Shown piece by piece: positions 32,618 through 41,704 of a stretch of 64,000 bases of DNA. Position 1 is the stretch's first letter; every line of letters starts with the position of its first letter. The stretch is taken from the NCBI GenBank assembly GCA_902791475.1, contig CADAWC010000008.1, positions 29,293 to 93,292 of the forward strand. The letters run 5' to 3'. The position numbers and the translations under genes are program-made. Below the pieces are notes generated by a model. The model was not told where the DNA came from, ran no database searches, and saw only the letters and a program-made list of their open reading frames with translations. Source of the stretch: Fibrobacter succinogenes. GTDB taxonomy: Bacteria; Fibrobacterota; Fibrobacteria; Fibrobacterales; Fibrobacteraceae.

Positions 32618-33613
32618 ATGGACGCGAATACCCCAAATTTGAATACAAATGATGTCTTGAAGGCGCATTGGGCGGACATCAAGGAAGTGGGCGGTAGCAT
32701 GTGGCATTTCCGCTTTATGCTTTGGATGGTATGTCATCTGCCGCTGTTCATGGTCGAAATCATTACGGCTGTGGTTTGCTTCTTCTTTTGGCTGGGAGCG
32801 AAGCCTGTTCGTGTTCGTTCTAAAGTTTATCTGGAACATGTGTTCAAGGCGAATGGGAAACGCGTTGATTTATTGGGGACGTATAAGCATATCTATTCAT
32901 TTGCCCTTTCGATGATGGAAAAGTTGCTTGGCTGGAAGGGGGCTATCAAGCTGAACCAAATTGAAACGCGAAATGATGATTTGCATTCGTTGATGGACGG
33001 TTTCGAAAATGGGCAAGGCGCTTTTGCCATTTGTTCACATTTAGGGAATATGGAAATGCTTCGTTCGTTGACTGGGTATGGCGAATACATGACGAAGCGA
33101 AAGTTTGAAGTTTTCCCGGTACTTGATTTTTCGGTAACTTCAAAATTTAACAGCCTCTTGCGTGAATTGAATCCAGAATTGATGGACCATGTAGTGGATG
33201 CAAACCGCATAGATGTGAATACTGCGGTGTGGATGAAAGAACAAATTCACAATGGCAACTTCGTTGTAATCGCTGGGGATCGCACGTCTGCCAATTCGAG
33301 AAATCGCGTGATAGAAACAACGTTTTTAGGGGAAACTGCAAATTTCCCGGAAGGCGCGTTTTCATTGGCGGGCATCCTTGATGCTCCTGTTTATTTCATT
33401 TTTGCGGTTCGCAAACACGATTTTAATATCCGCTCTGCATATGAAATGCATGTGGTGCGGGCTAAAACGTCTTTGGACTGCTCACGTAAAGAGCGGCCGG
33501 AGCGTTTGAAAAAGCTTTTGCAGGAATACACTGAGTTGTTGGAAAGGCTGTGCAAAGAACATCCTTATCAGTGGTACAATTTCTACAACTTTTGGGAAAG
33601 ATTAGAAAAATAG
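32618..33613 (+). CDS. LpxL/HtrB-family lysophospholipid/lauroyl acyltransferase
   Basis: A 331-aa protein with an N-terminal membrane segment (about residues 36-62) and the catalytic H-x4-E motif in CSHLGNMEML. VIAGDRTS and FPEGAFSLA fit the family's second and third motifs. Such genes acylate lipid A, but here it sits in a biosynthetic cluster between a glycosyltransferase and an ammonia-lyase. A second, PlsC-type acyltransferase is on the opposite strand; the pair probably assembles the lipid that carries the aryl polyene. Acyl donor and acceptor unknown. Confidence 0.85.
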   Translation: MDANTPNLNTNDVLKAHWADIKEVGGSMWHFRFMLWMVCHLPLFMVEIITAVVCFFFWLGAKPVRVRSKVYLEHVFKANGKRVDLLGTYKHIYSFALSMMEKLLGWKGAIKLNQIETRNDDLHSLMDGFENGQGAFAICSHLGNMEMLRSLTGYGEYMTKRKFEVFPVLDFSVTSKFNSLLRELNPELMDHVVDANRIDVNTAVWMKEQIHNGNFVVIAGDRTSANSRNRVIETTFLGETANFPEGAFSLAGILDAPVYFIFAVRKHDFNIRSAYEMHVVRAKTSLDCSRKERPERLKKLLQEYTELLERLCKEHPYQWYNFYNFWERLEK

Positions 33614-33627
33614 GTGGAGACAATCTC

Positions 33628-35154
33628 ATGAAAACAGTCGTTATCGGAAGCAAAAAGTTAACTATTGAAGATGTGGTCGCTATTGCGAAAAAGCAGGTGG
33701 CTGTTGAACTCGATAGCTCTATTGAATTTCAGAAAAAGATTGATTCGGGTGCTGAATTCCTGGATGAAGCTCTTGCTGAACACGGCGGCATTTATGGCGT
33801 GACGACGGGTTATGGCGATTCCTGCACGCAGGTGTTGCCTCCTGAACATTATTACCAGCTCCCCATCAACTTGACACGTTTTCATGGTTGCGGTCTCGGC
33901 GATTACTTTGATGCTGAAACGACTCGCGCTATTATGGCGGTTCGCTTGAATACGCTTGCGCAGGGCTTTTCGGGCGTGAGCTACGCTCTTCTGAAAATCA
34001 TTATGCAGTTCTTGCAGAATGATATCTTGCCGCTGATTCCGCAGGAAGGTTCTGTGGGCGCAAGCGGTGACTTGACTCCGCTTTCGTATTTGGCTGGTGC
34101 CGTGATTGGCGAGCGCGATGTGATGTACAAAGGCGAACGCCGTTCTTCTCTGGACGTGATGAAGGAATTGGGAATTACTCCGCACAAGTTCCGCCCGAAA
34201 GAAGCAATTGCCATTATGAATGGTACGGCGGCGATGAATGCGGTTGCCTGCATGGCTTATTCCCGCGCCGAATACCTTTCGGATTTGGCTTGCCGCATTA
34301 CGGCGATGATTACGGTTGCCATGAAGGGCAATGCCTATCACTATTATGAACGCTTGTTCGAAGCGAAGCCGCATCCGGGTCTTGGACTTGCCGCCAAGAA
34401 GATGCGTGAAGCCTTGAATCTCGAAGTTGTGCAAAACGTTGTTCCTGAAAAAATTCAGGATCCGTATTCACTGCGTTGCGCTCCGCATGTGATTGGTCTT
34501 TTTTATGATTCCAGTGCTTTCTTGCGCCAGCTGATTGAAATTGAACTCAACAGCGCCAATGATAATCCGATTGTCGACCCGTTCACGAAAAACATTTTCC
34601 ACGGTGGGCATTTCTATGGCGGGCATATTTGCCTTGCGATGGATACGCTCAAGAATATGGTTGCAAATATTGCTGATCTTTTAGACCGTCAGCTCGCCAT
34701 GATTGTCGATATCAAGTTTAACCGTAACTTGCCGCCAAATCTTGCAGGTAGCAAGGGTGATTACGATATCAACCACGGCTTTAAGGCGGTGCAGATTGGC
34801 GTTTCTGCTTGGACCGCTGAAGCTTTGCATTTGACGATGCCGATGAGCGTGTTCAGCCGTTCGACGGAATGCCACAACCAGGACAAGGTCAGCATGGGGA
34901 CGATTGCTGCCCGTGATTGCATCCGCGTATTGGAACTTTCGGAACAGGTGGCAGCGGCAACGCTTTTAGCTTCTGCTCAGGCACTTCGCATCCGCTTGGA
35001 ACGTAATGAAATTTCGGAAGACCGCATCAAGAATCTGAAGGATACTTATGACCAGGTGTTCTCCAAGTTCGCACCACTTGAATGCGACCGTCAGCTTGAA
35101 AAGGATTTGCGTAATACATTGGAACTCATCCGCAATAAGTTTTACGCGGTATAA
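33628..35154 (+). CDS. Aromatic amino acid (HAL/TAL-type) ammonia-lyase
   Basis: A 508-aa member of the MIO-dependent lyase family. The cofactor-forming triad A145-S146-G147 is in GSVGASGDLTPLSYLAGAVIG; GVTTGYGDS carries the catalytic tyrosine and NDNPIV the usual Asn/Asp. The residues in the specificity loop are Phe-His (TRFHGCGLG) where histidine lyases mostly have Ser-His, so an aromatic substrate, probably tyrosine giving 4-coumarate, fits better; this is inference. ATG 33628 is chosen because it has a GGTGGAG site; the frame is open 26 codons further. It supplies the aryl starter of the pigment. Confidence 0.9.
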   Translation: MKTVVIGSKKLTIEDVVAIAKKQVAVELDSSIEFQKKIDSGAEFLDEALAEHGGIYGVTTGYGDSCTQVLPPEHYYQLPINLTRFHGCGLGDYFDAETTRAIMAVRLNTLAQGFSGVSYALLKIIMQFLQNDILPLIPQEGSVGASGDLTPLSYLAGAVIGERDVMYKGERRSSLDVMKELGITPHKFRPKEAIAIMNGTAAMNAVACMAYSRAEYLSDLACRITAMITVAMKGNAYHYYERLFEAKPHPGLGLAAKKMREALNLEVVQNVVPEKIQDPYSLRCAPHVIGLFYDSSAFLRQLIEIELNSANDNPIVDPFTKNIFHGGHFYGGHICLAMDTLKNMVANIADLLDRQLAMIVDIKFNRNLPPNLAGSKGDYDINHGFKAVQIGVSAWTAEALHLTMPMSVFSRSTECHNQDKVSMGTIAARDCIRVLELSEQVAAATLLASAQALRIRLERNEISEDRIKNLKDTYDQVFSKFAPLECDRQLEKDLRNTLELIRNKFYAV

Positions 35155-35168
35155 AGGACCTAATTCGT

Positions 35169-35597
35169 ATGGCTGTAAAGAAAATCAAGGAAACGGTTGA
35201 ATTCCAGATTGAATTTTACGATGTCGATTCCATGCAGGTTGCATGGCACGGCAATTACGTGAAGTTCATGGAAGTTGCCCGATGTGCGTTGTTGCGTAAA
35301 ATCGGTTACGATTACAACGAAATGACGCGCAGCGGTTACGTTTGGCCTGTTGTGGATATGCATATCAAGTATATCCGCCCCATGATTTTTATGCAAAAAA
35401 TTCGTGCCGTCGTGACTCTCGAAGAATACGAAGTCTGCATGAAGCTCTCTTATAAATTTATGGATGCTGAATCGGGAACTGTGCTTACAAAGGCCGAAAG
35501 TACCCAAATGGCGGTCGATATGCAGACTAGAGAATCCCTTTGGGCATGCCCGGCGTGCTTTGTTGAAAAAGTTAGGGCACTTCTTGAAAATGGCTAG
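35169..35597 (+). CDS. Hotdog-fold acyl thioesterase (4HBT family)
   Basis: A 142-aa protein with FYDVDSMQVAWHGNYVKFMEVAR, the active-site helix region of YbgC/4-hydroxybenzoyl-CoA thioesterases (the Asp-x2-x4-Trp-His pattern). It would hydrolyse or help to release an acyl-ACP or acyl-CoA. Aryl polyene clusters generally contain such a thioesterase. It overlaps the LolA-like gene by 8 bp and follows the ammonia-lyase by 14 bp. Confidence 0.87.
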   Translation: MAVKKIKETVEFQIEFYDVDSMQVAWHGNYVKFMEVARCALLRKIGYDYNEMTRSGYVWPVVDMHIKYIRPMIFMQKIRAVVTLEEYEVCMKLSYKFMDAESGTVLTKAESTQMAVDMQTRESLWACPACFVEKVRALLENG

Positions 35598-36246
35598 AAG
35601 CATTTTTTGTAGATTAAATAGGATGATACTATTACTTGTCCTAGCTTTGTCCATGTCTTTATCCATGGCTGCCGTTTTTGACCATCCTGTGAACGCAACG
35701 TCGAAACAGGAGTTGTCGAGTGTACTCCTTCAAATGACTCGCCATGATGTCGTGACAGGAGATTTCAAGCAGACGAAGTCTATAAAAAAGCTGAATCGTG
35801 ATTTCGTTTCGACGGGGACGTTCCGCATTTCAAAAACTTCAGGCATTGTCTGGAAGACCCAAAAGCCGTTTCCATCGGAGTTGACTGTTTCTGATGCTGG
35901 TATTTCTGAACGAAACGTGAACGGTCAGGTTCGTGTCATTTCTTCGAATGATAATCCTGTTTTTGCTCAGTTTTCAAAAACTATTCAGGCTGTTTTTTCT
36001 GGAAATCTCTCAGAATTAGAAACGAACTTTAATATATTTTGTGAAAAGACGTCAAATGGATATACGGTGGGGCTTGTTCCGCGGGAAAAAGCGGTGCAAA
36101 AAGTCATTGCTAACATTGTGATGGATGTATCCGAAAATTTGGAAAAAGTCGTTATTACGGATGGTGAGGGGTCCCCTGTGGTATACGAGTTTTCAAATCA
36201 AAAAACATCAAATGAAAATTCGGCAGAACAGCCGGGGGCTCCGTAG
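35590..36246 (+). CDS. LolA-like periplasmic lipid/lipoprotein carrier
   Basis: A 218-aa protein with an N-terminal signal (CRLNRMILLLVLALSMSLSMAA). The mature part has LLQMTRHDVVTGDFKQTKSIKKL, followed by FRISKTSGIVWKTQKPFP, as in LolA-type proteins of APE clusters. It probably carries the lipid-linked aryl polyene across the periplasm toward the outer membrane. Start ATG 35590 overlaps the thioesterase by 8 bp; the frame is open upstream but that would add unlikely basic residues before the signal. An internal Met at 35623 is an alternative. Confidence 0.8.
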   Translation: MARSIFCRLNRMILLLVLALSMSLSMAAVFDHPVNATSKQELSSVLLQMTRHDVVTGDFKQTKSIKKLNRDFVSTGTFRISKTSGIVWKTQKPFPSELTVSDAGISERNVNGQVRVISSNDNPVFAQFSKTIQAVFSGNLSELETNFNIFCEKTSNGYTVGLVPREKAVQKVIANIVMDVSENLEKVVITDGEGSPVVYEFSNQKTSNENSAEQPGAP

Positions 36247-36261
36247 TACAGGATTCTTATT

Positions 36262-38595
36262 ATGAAAGTTTGGGCTCTTGTTCATATTGTTTTGATTGTT
36301 CTCGGCATCTCAGTTCCGTGGAAACTTGATTCTAATCTGTATTCCATCTTGCCGGATTTCAATGAAATTCAAAATGTGAGCGAGGCCGAAAATGCCCTCA
36401 GTAACCGCACCATGCGAAATATTACGGTTCTCGTTGGGCATGAAAATTTTCAGGTTGCCCGCAAAGTTGCTGTTTCGCTAGATAGTCTTTTTAAGGATGA
36501 TCCCTCCTTAACGGAAACTCGACTTTTTGTTGATGAAAATACATTGGGCGAAACTCGCAATTTTTTGTTTGACCATCGTTATACAATTCAGGGCGATGAT
36601 GTCCGAGACGCTCTTTCATCGGGAAATATCGAATCGTTGAAGCTTAGCGCCCTCCAGAAAATATACGGCTCGTTTTCGATGGTCAATTTGAACCGCCTCG
36701 AAGAAGATCCGTTTTTGCTTGGAGAATCTTCTTTTGAAAATTACATGAAGAATTCGCCGATGACCTCTACGCATTTTAGTTTGCGTGATGGCGTGCTTGC
36801 CGCTCAAGATTCTGGGGCGACATACGTGATGTGGAATGCGGTGCTTTCTGAAAGTGTTTCTTCGATGGCGTCAGATGATCATGTGATTGGGCGTGTGAAC
36901 CATGTGCTGGATTCTTTAGAAAAGGCAAATTCTGGATTGCGTATTGCAGCGTCGGGAGCTCCATTCCATAGCTACGAAAGCTCGAAAGAAGCAAAATCTG
37001 AAATTGCTCTGATTTCGGGTGTTTCCATCTTTTTGATCTTGCTGTTGCTCCTTTATGTTTACCGCTCGGCTTTGCCTATTGCCGTAACGATATTGACGAT
37101 TTTACTTGCCGTTTTTACGGCGCTCGCGTTTACGTGGTTTGTTTTCGGGAATGTCCATGTATTTACGTTTGTTTTTGGTACAAGTGTAATCGGTGTCAGC
37201 ATTGATTACTCGGTGCATTTTTTCACGAACTGGAAGTCTGGCGTTCGCAATATTCGTACCAAGATTTTTAAGGGGCTTTTGCTTGGATTCTTGACAACAG
37301 AATTTAGCTATATTGCACTTACCTTTGCGAATTTTCCGTTGTTGCGACAAATGGCGGTATTCTCGATTGTGGGACTTTTGAGCTCGTTCTTGTCCATTAC
37401 GCTTTTATTCCACGATGTGTTTGAAAGACCGCGAAATGTCAAGGTGAAAAATAATAGCTTGTCTATAAAGAATCTTCCAGTATCTATTCCTAAAAAATTC
37501 AATAAGTGCTATTCTAAATTACCTACGTGGGTTGTTGTCCTGTTTTTTGTATTTTTCGTCATTGCTTTGTTGCCGGGGCTTTGCTCTCTCAAAATCCATA
37601 CAGATTTGAGCAGTCTTTATTCGATGAGCGACAAGCTAAAAGCGGGTGAAACTTTAAATCGTAAATTGAATAATATCGGAATATCGCCCAACTATTTTAT
37701 TGTAGAAGGCGATAACGAAGAAGAAGTCTTGCAACGTGAAGAAGTTCTGGCATCGCGTCTTTTGCGGGCTGAAAAGAAGAAACAGCTAAAATCGTATTTA
37801 GCGGTGTCCAGCTTTGTTCCGTCGCTTGAAACTCAAAAAAAGACTTTTGACGATGCCCAGCGTTTGCTTGCAAGTCGGGATTTCTTAACGGAAATTGGTG
37901 TGCAGAAAGATTCTCTGTTTGTCGAAGGTTTAAAGGGGGGGGCAAAGTACGTCGAGCTTAAAAGCTTGTTCTCTGAAAATTCAAAAATGCTCCCTCACTC
38001 ATTTCGTTCACTGCTAGAAATGTTGTGGATTGGTGCGGTCGGCGATTCTCAGGGCAAAAAGTATTATAGCGCCGTATTCCCGCTCCATGTCACGGAAAAT
38101 TTTGATGCTCGACAAATGGCTAAGAATTTGCCTCATGTCTATGCGGTGAATAAAATGCAAAATATCAATGCGTCGCTCACGAAAATTTCACGAATCTCTT
38201 TGACGCTTGTTGGTTTGGCGTATATTGTGATGTTTATTATTCTTGTAGTTGTGTATAAGTTTACTGATGCTTTGAGGATTTTGCGAGCTCCAATTTTGGC
38301 AAGTTTCTTTGTGGCATCTGCGTTTGGCTATCTGAATATGGAATTTAATTTCTTTGCTATTGTCGGTGTGATTTTGACACTCGGTATAGGTATTGACTAT
38401 GCTTTGTTCTTTAGAGAAGGCGGTCGTCAAAAATCAGTGACCACTCTAGCGATTATGCTTTCGGCAGCGACGACGCTGATTTCTTTTGGAAGTCTTGTCT
38501 GTAGTGCATTTATCCCTGTAAAAACTTTTGGGCTTGCCGTTTTGCTTGGAATTTTATGTTGTTTTCTACTTTCTCCATTAAGTGCAAAACGTTAA
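36262..38595 (+). CDS. MMPL/RND-superfamily exporter
   Basis: A 777-aa membrane protein in two similar halves, each with one membrane segment, a large periplasmic loop and five more segments. TVLIGVSIDYSVHFFTNW in the first half and TLGIGIDYALFF in the second are the characteristic G-x-x-x-D-Y motifs in the fourth segment of each half. The layout is that of the MMPL-type 'predicted exporter' found in aryl polyene clusters. It should move the finished lipid-pigment or its precursor out of the inner membrane, handing over to the LolA-like carrier and the outer-membrane lipoprotein encoded on either side. Confidence 0.88.
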   Translation: MKVWALVHIVLIVLGISVPWKLDSNLYSILPDFNEIQNVSEAENALSNRTMRNITVLVGHENFQVARKVAVSLDSLFKDDPSLTETRLFVDENTLGETRNFLFDHRYTIQGDDVRDALSSGNIESLKLSALQKIYGSFSMVNLNRLEEDPFLLGESSFENYMKNSPMTSTHFSLRDGVLAAQDSGATYVMWNAVLSESVSSMASDDHVIGRVNHVLDSLEKANSGLRIAASGAPFHSYESSKEAKSEIALISGVSIFLILLLLLYVYRSALPIAVTILTILLAVFTALAFTWFVFGNVHVFTFVFGTSVIGVSIDYSVHFFTNWKSGVRNIRTKIFKGLLLGFLTTEFSYIALTFANFPLLRQMAVFSIVGLLSSFLSITLLFHDVFERPRNVKVKNNSLSIKNLPVSIPKKFNKCYSKLPTWVVVLFFVFFVIALLPGLCSLKIHTDLSSLYSMSDKLKAGETLNRKLNNIGISPNYFIVEGDNEEEVLQREEVLASRLLRAEKKKQLKSYLAVSSFVPSLETQKKTFDDAQRLLASRDFLTEIGVQKDSLFVEGLKGGAKYVELKSLFSENSKMLPHSFRSLLEMLWIGAVGDSQGKKYYSAVFPLHVTENFDARQMAKNLPHVYAVNKMQNINASLTKISRISLTLVGLAYIVMFIILVVVYKFTDALRILRAPILASFFVASAFGYLNMEFNFFAIVGVILTLGIGIDYALFFREGGRQKSVTTLAIMLSAATTLISFGSLVCSAFIPVKTFGLAVLLGILCCFLLSPLSAKR

Positions 38596-38614
38596 ATTTT
38601 TCTAACTTTGTGCT

Positions 38615-39256
38615 TTGAATATGAAACTTGGTATGAGAATTTTTGCTTGGGTAAGCGTTGCGTTAGGTATGTCCTGCCTTACGTCTTGCCAGCACACTCT
38701 TGTCAAGCCCAATTCGATGCCTGTCTATTATTCTGATTCTGGCTTTGTCAATTTGCTGCCGACCACAGCGATGTCAGGAACTATTGATGAGGCACAACAT
38801 CTCGAAGGGATTTTCCGAAAAATGAAGTCTCCGGGCAACTCTCTTGCGGATACGTCTACAACGACTTTTAGTGGCGATGTCTGGGTGCGTGCAAATGACT
38901 CTATCCTTTCGGTCGTTTTCTTTAGCGGTTTTGGCACGACAATTGCAGAGTTGACTTATGCAAAAGATTCTGTTTCGTTTGTAAGTTCGGTCATCGATGT
39001 CGAAAAAATGAAAGCGGAATATGTGATTGCCGATTTGCAGACTTGCTTTTATCCTTTTGAGGCGCTAAAGAATAATTTTGAACAGTCTGGTTTTTCATTT
39101 ACCGAAAAGCGCTTGTCGGATGAGTCTCAAGATTTCGAACGCGTATTGTCTGAGAACGGGAAGACTATTTTGCACGTTACCCGTAAGGCAAGTGAAATTG
39201 ACTTGGTGAACGAATTGCGCCAATACAAGTACCACATCAATCTTGGTAGCGAATGA
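38615..39256 (+). CDS. DUF3261-like lipoprotein of the aryl polyene cluster
   Basis: A 213-aa lipoprotein (lipobox CLTSC, C25). The mature part is beta-rich with SGDVWVRANDSILSVVFFSGFGTTIAELTY, which fits the DUF3261 proteins seen next to LolA and MMPL genes in APE clusters. Together with LolA and the exporter it forms a likely transport set resembling LolA-LolB, with this protein as outer-membrane acceptor. Its stop overlaps the ketosynthase start (ATGA). Confidence 0.75.
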   Translation: MNMKLGMRIFAWVSVALGMSCLTSCQHTLVKPNSMPVYYSDSGFVNLLPTTAMSGTIDEAQHLEGIFRKMKSPGNSLADTSTTTFSGDVWVRANDSILSVVFFSGFGTTIAELTYAKDSVSFVSSVIDVEKMKAEYVIADLQTCFYPFEALKNNFEQSGFSFTEKRLSDESQDFERVLSENGKTILHVTRKASEIDLVNELRQYKYHINLGSE

Positions 39257-40488
39257 ATAATCGACCTTTGTACATAAATGATTTTAGCTTCCACTGCATT
39301 TTAGGTGGCGATAAAGTACAAGTCTTTGATAAACTGACGAAAGGCATTCGTGGAAATTTTACCACTTATGATGTGGCGGGTGTGATGCGCCCTGCGGCGA
39401 CTATTGACCCTGCTTCGTTACCTACTGTAAGCGAGAAAAAGTACGACAATCGCGTTAATCGCCTTTCACAGGCGGCGTTGTCCGGAATGGATAAGACCAT
39501 TCGCAAAGCGGTTGAATTGTTTGGGGCAAATCGCGTCGGTATTTTCATCGGTTCTTGCGACAATGGCTCCGAAGCTTCTGTAGCGGCTCTCAGATGTTTT
39601 AAGGAAACAGGCGCATTCCCCGAGGGGTATTTGCTCGATTACCAGCGTGCTGATTTCCCGCTGCGCTTTATCGCTGATCGTTATGGCATCACGGGAATGA
39701 CTTCGGTTCATTCTACAGCATGTGCTTCTAGCGCTAGTGCTTTTGTTTCCGCTCGCAATAACCTTTATGCAGGGAATTGCGATGTTGCAATTGTGGGTGG
39801 CGTGGATATCGCATCTCTGTCGGTGATTCTTGGCTTTGCCTCGCTCGAAGCGATGAGTGACCGCCCGACAAATCCGTTTAGTGCGAACCGTTCCGGGCTT
39901 ACGCTTGGCGATGCGGCTGTATTTTTTGTGGTCACACGTGAGCCGTGTGATGAGCTTTGTACGCTCGATTGCAAAAATCTCAAGGTGGTTGGCTTTGGCG
40001 AAAGCGCTGATGCAGACCACATTACGGCTCCTCGTGCCGATGGGGAAGGGGCGTATCAGGCGATGAAGGCCGCCCTTGAAAATGCGGGGCTCAATGCTTC
40101 AGACATCGGTTACGTGAATTTGCATGGAACCGGTACGGAACTGAACGACGCGATGGAATCTCGTGCCGTAAACCGTCTCTTCGGAGAAGCGAATCATGCT
40201 GATGTTCCTGTAAGCTCGACAAAAGCTTTGACGGGACACACGTTAGGCGCTGCGGGTGCTTTGGAATTGGCTTTCTGTTGCCTTGCTTTAAAAAGTGCTG
40301 GCGAAAATAACGAATGCATCAGTCGACTCCCGGCGCATCTTTTCGATGGTGTAGTCGATGCAAATCTCCCGCCAGTACATTTGGTAAAACCCGCTGAAAC
40401 CGCAAAGAATCTCAAATATTGCATGAGTAATTCCTTTGCATTCGGTGGTTGCAATGTGTCTTTGATTGTTGAAAACAGTTTGATTTAA
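39253..40488 (+). CDS. Aryl polyene beta-ketoacyl synthase 1
   Basis: A 411-aa KS with nucleophile C157 in HSTACASSASAF, histidines in NLHGTGTELND and TGHTLGAAG, and FGGCN at the C-terminus. All three catalytic residues are present, so it is active, unlike the 230-aa protein at 27079. It resembles the third KS (ApeR-like) of APE clusters in having a divergent N-terminal start (MNNRPLYINDFSFHC). Overlaps the lipoprotein gene by 4 bp and precedes the dehydratase by 1 bp. Confidence 0.88.
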   Translation: MNNRPLYINDFSFHCILGGDKVQVFDKLTKGIRGNFTTYDVAGVMRPAATIDPASLPTVSEKKYDNRVNRLSQAALSGMDKTIRKAVELFGANRVGIFIGSCDNGSEASVAALRCFKETGAFPEGYLLDYQRADFPLRFIADRYGITGMTSVHSTACASSASAFVSARNNLYAGNCDVAIVGGVDIASLSVILGFASLEAMSDRPTNPFSANRSGLTLGDAAVFFVVTREPCDELCTLDCKNLKVVGFGESADADHITAPRADGEGAYQAMKAALENAGLNASDIGYVNLHGTGTELNDAMESRAVNRLFGEANHADVPVSSTKALTGHTLGAAGALELAFCCLALKSAGENNECISRLPAHLFDGVVDANLPPVHLVKPAETAKNLKYCMSNSFAFGGCNVSLIVENSLI

Positions 40489-40489
40489 T

Positions 40490-40960
40490 ATGAATGAAGA
40501 ATTTAAAACAAAAGAGGCTACAAGCGAACTCGTTCCGCATAAAGGCAAAATGCTTTTGCTGGATCGCGTTCAAAATTACAGCCTTGAAGATGTAAATATC
40601 ACGACGGAAATCGATATTTCGCGTAATAGTCTTTTCTACGAAGACGATTTGGGCGGAATCCCAGCTTGGATCGCATTTGAATACATGGCCCAGAGCATTT
40701 CTGCTTTGTCTGGAATTTATGGCCGCACCAAAGGCGATAAGCCAAAGGTGGGCTTCATCATGAGCGTGAGCGGTTTCAAAGCCGATATTCCGGTTTTTAA
40801 GGATGGCGAAACCGTTGTCGTCACTGTTCATGAAACCGTTCGAATGGATAAAGCGGTCACGTTTGATGGTGTTGCAAAAGTGGGTGATAAAATCGCAGTA
40901 ACAGCAACTCTGAACACGGTTGAAGTCGATGATCCAAAGGCTACTTTGGGCATGAATTGA
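40490..40960 (+). CDS. Beta-hydroxyacyl-ACP dehydratase (ApeP/FabZ-like hotdog)
   Basis: A 156-aa single hotdog domain. H17 in VPHKGKMLLLDRV aligns with the FabZ/FabA catalytic histidine and PAWIAFEYMAQSISAL with the active-site helix. It is the second dehydratase of the cluster; the other is the C-terminal domain of the 782-aa fusion. Two dehydratases occur in characterised APE systems, where they act together. It starts 1 bp after KS 1. Confidence 0.85.
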   Translation: MNEEFKTKEATSELVPHKGKMLLLDRVQNYSLEDVNITTEIDISRNSLFYEDDLGGIPAWIAFEYMAQSISALSGIYGRTKGDKPKVGFIMSVSGFKADIPVFKDGETVVVTVHETVRMDKAVTFDGVAKVGDKIAVTATLNTVEVDDPKATLGMN

Positions 40961-40969
40961 ATTTGAGGA

Positions 40970-41704
40970 ATGAATATGGATAATGCAAAATCAGTCTTGA
41001 TTACGGGTGCTAGTGGCGGTATTGGTCTTGCAATTGCCGAAGCGGTTGCAAAAGAAGGCTATACAGTCGTCGCTCATTACAATAGAAATTCCGCTCCGAT
41101 TGACGCTCTTGCCGAGCGGATTTTTGCCAATGGCGGTAATATTCGCACATTGCAGTTCAATATTTGCGACCGTGAACAGTGCAAGGAAGTTCTTGAAAAA
41201 GACATTGCCGAAAATGGCGTGTACTACGGTGTGATTACGAATGCGGGTGTCTGTGCTGATGCCGCTTTCCCTGCCATGACGGATGACTATTGGGACAAAG
41301 TCTTGAATACAAACTTGAACGGTTTTTACAATGTCGTTCATCCGCTCGTGATGCCGATGTGCCGTAAACGTAAGGGTCGCATTATCACGATTTCTTCTGT
41401 GTCTGGAATCATCGGAAACAGGGGACAGGTCAATTACAGCGCTTCGAAGGCAGGCCTCATCGGTGCCACCAAGGCTCTGGCTACAGAACTCGCGAGCCGT
41501 AATATTACGGTAAATAGTGTTGCTCCTGGTGTTATTGAAACCGAAATGATTAAGGATGCACCGCTTGATATGATCTTGCCTGCAATTCCGATGAAACGCG
41601 TTGGAAAGCCCGAAGAAGTGGCTGCAACAGTTGTGTTCCTGCTTTCAGAAGGAGCAGCCTACATCACTCGCCAAGTGATTTCTGTGAATGGAGGCTTGGC
41701 ATGA
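40970..41704 (+). CDS. 3-oxoacyl-ACP reductase (FabG/ApeQ-like)
   Basis: A 244-aa short-chain dehydrogenase: TGASGGIGLAIAEA for NADPH, NAG in VITNAGV, catalytic SSVSG plus YSASK, and a C-terminal VISVNGGLA. It reduces beta-ketoacyl-ACP in each round of polyene extension. An enoyl reductase is missing from the cluster, which is what leaves the double bonds conjugated. The stop overlaps the start of the next ketosynthase by 4 bp. Confidence 0.92.
   Translation: MNMDNAKSVLITGASGGIGLAIAEAVAKEGYTVVAHYNRNSAPIDALAERIFANGGNIRTLQFNICDREQCKEVLEKDIAENGVYYGVITNAGVCADAAFPAMTDDYWDKVLNTNLNGFYNVVHPLVMPMCRKRKGRIITISSVSGIIGNRGQVNYSASKAGLIGATKALATELASRNITVNSVAPGVIETEMIKDAPLDMILPAIPMKRVGKPEEVAATVVFLLSEGAAYITRQVISVNGGLA

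Noticed and set aside
33550..33627. Longer N-terminus of the ammonia-lyase
   Set aside because: The frame is open, but it overlaps the acyltransferase 3' end and adds 26 residues without family similarity; the ATG at 33628 has a good ribosome site.
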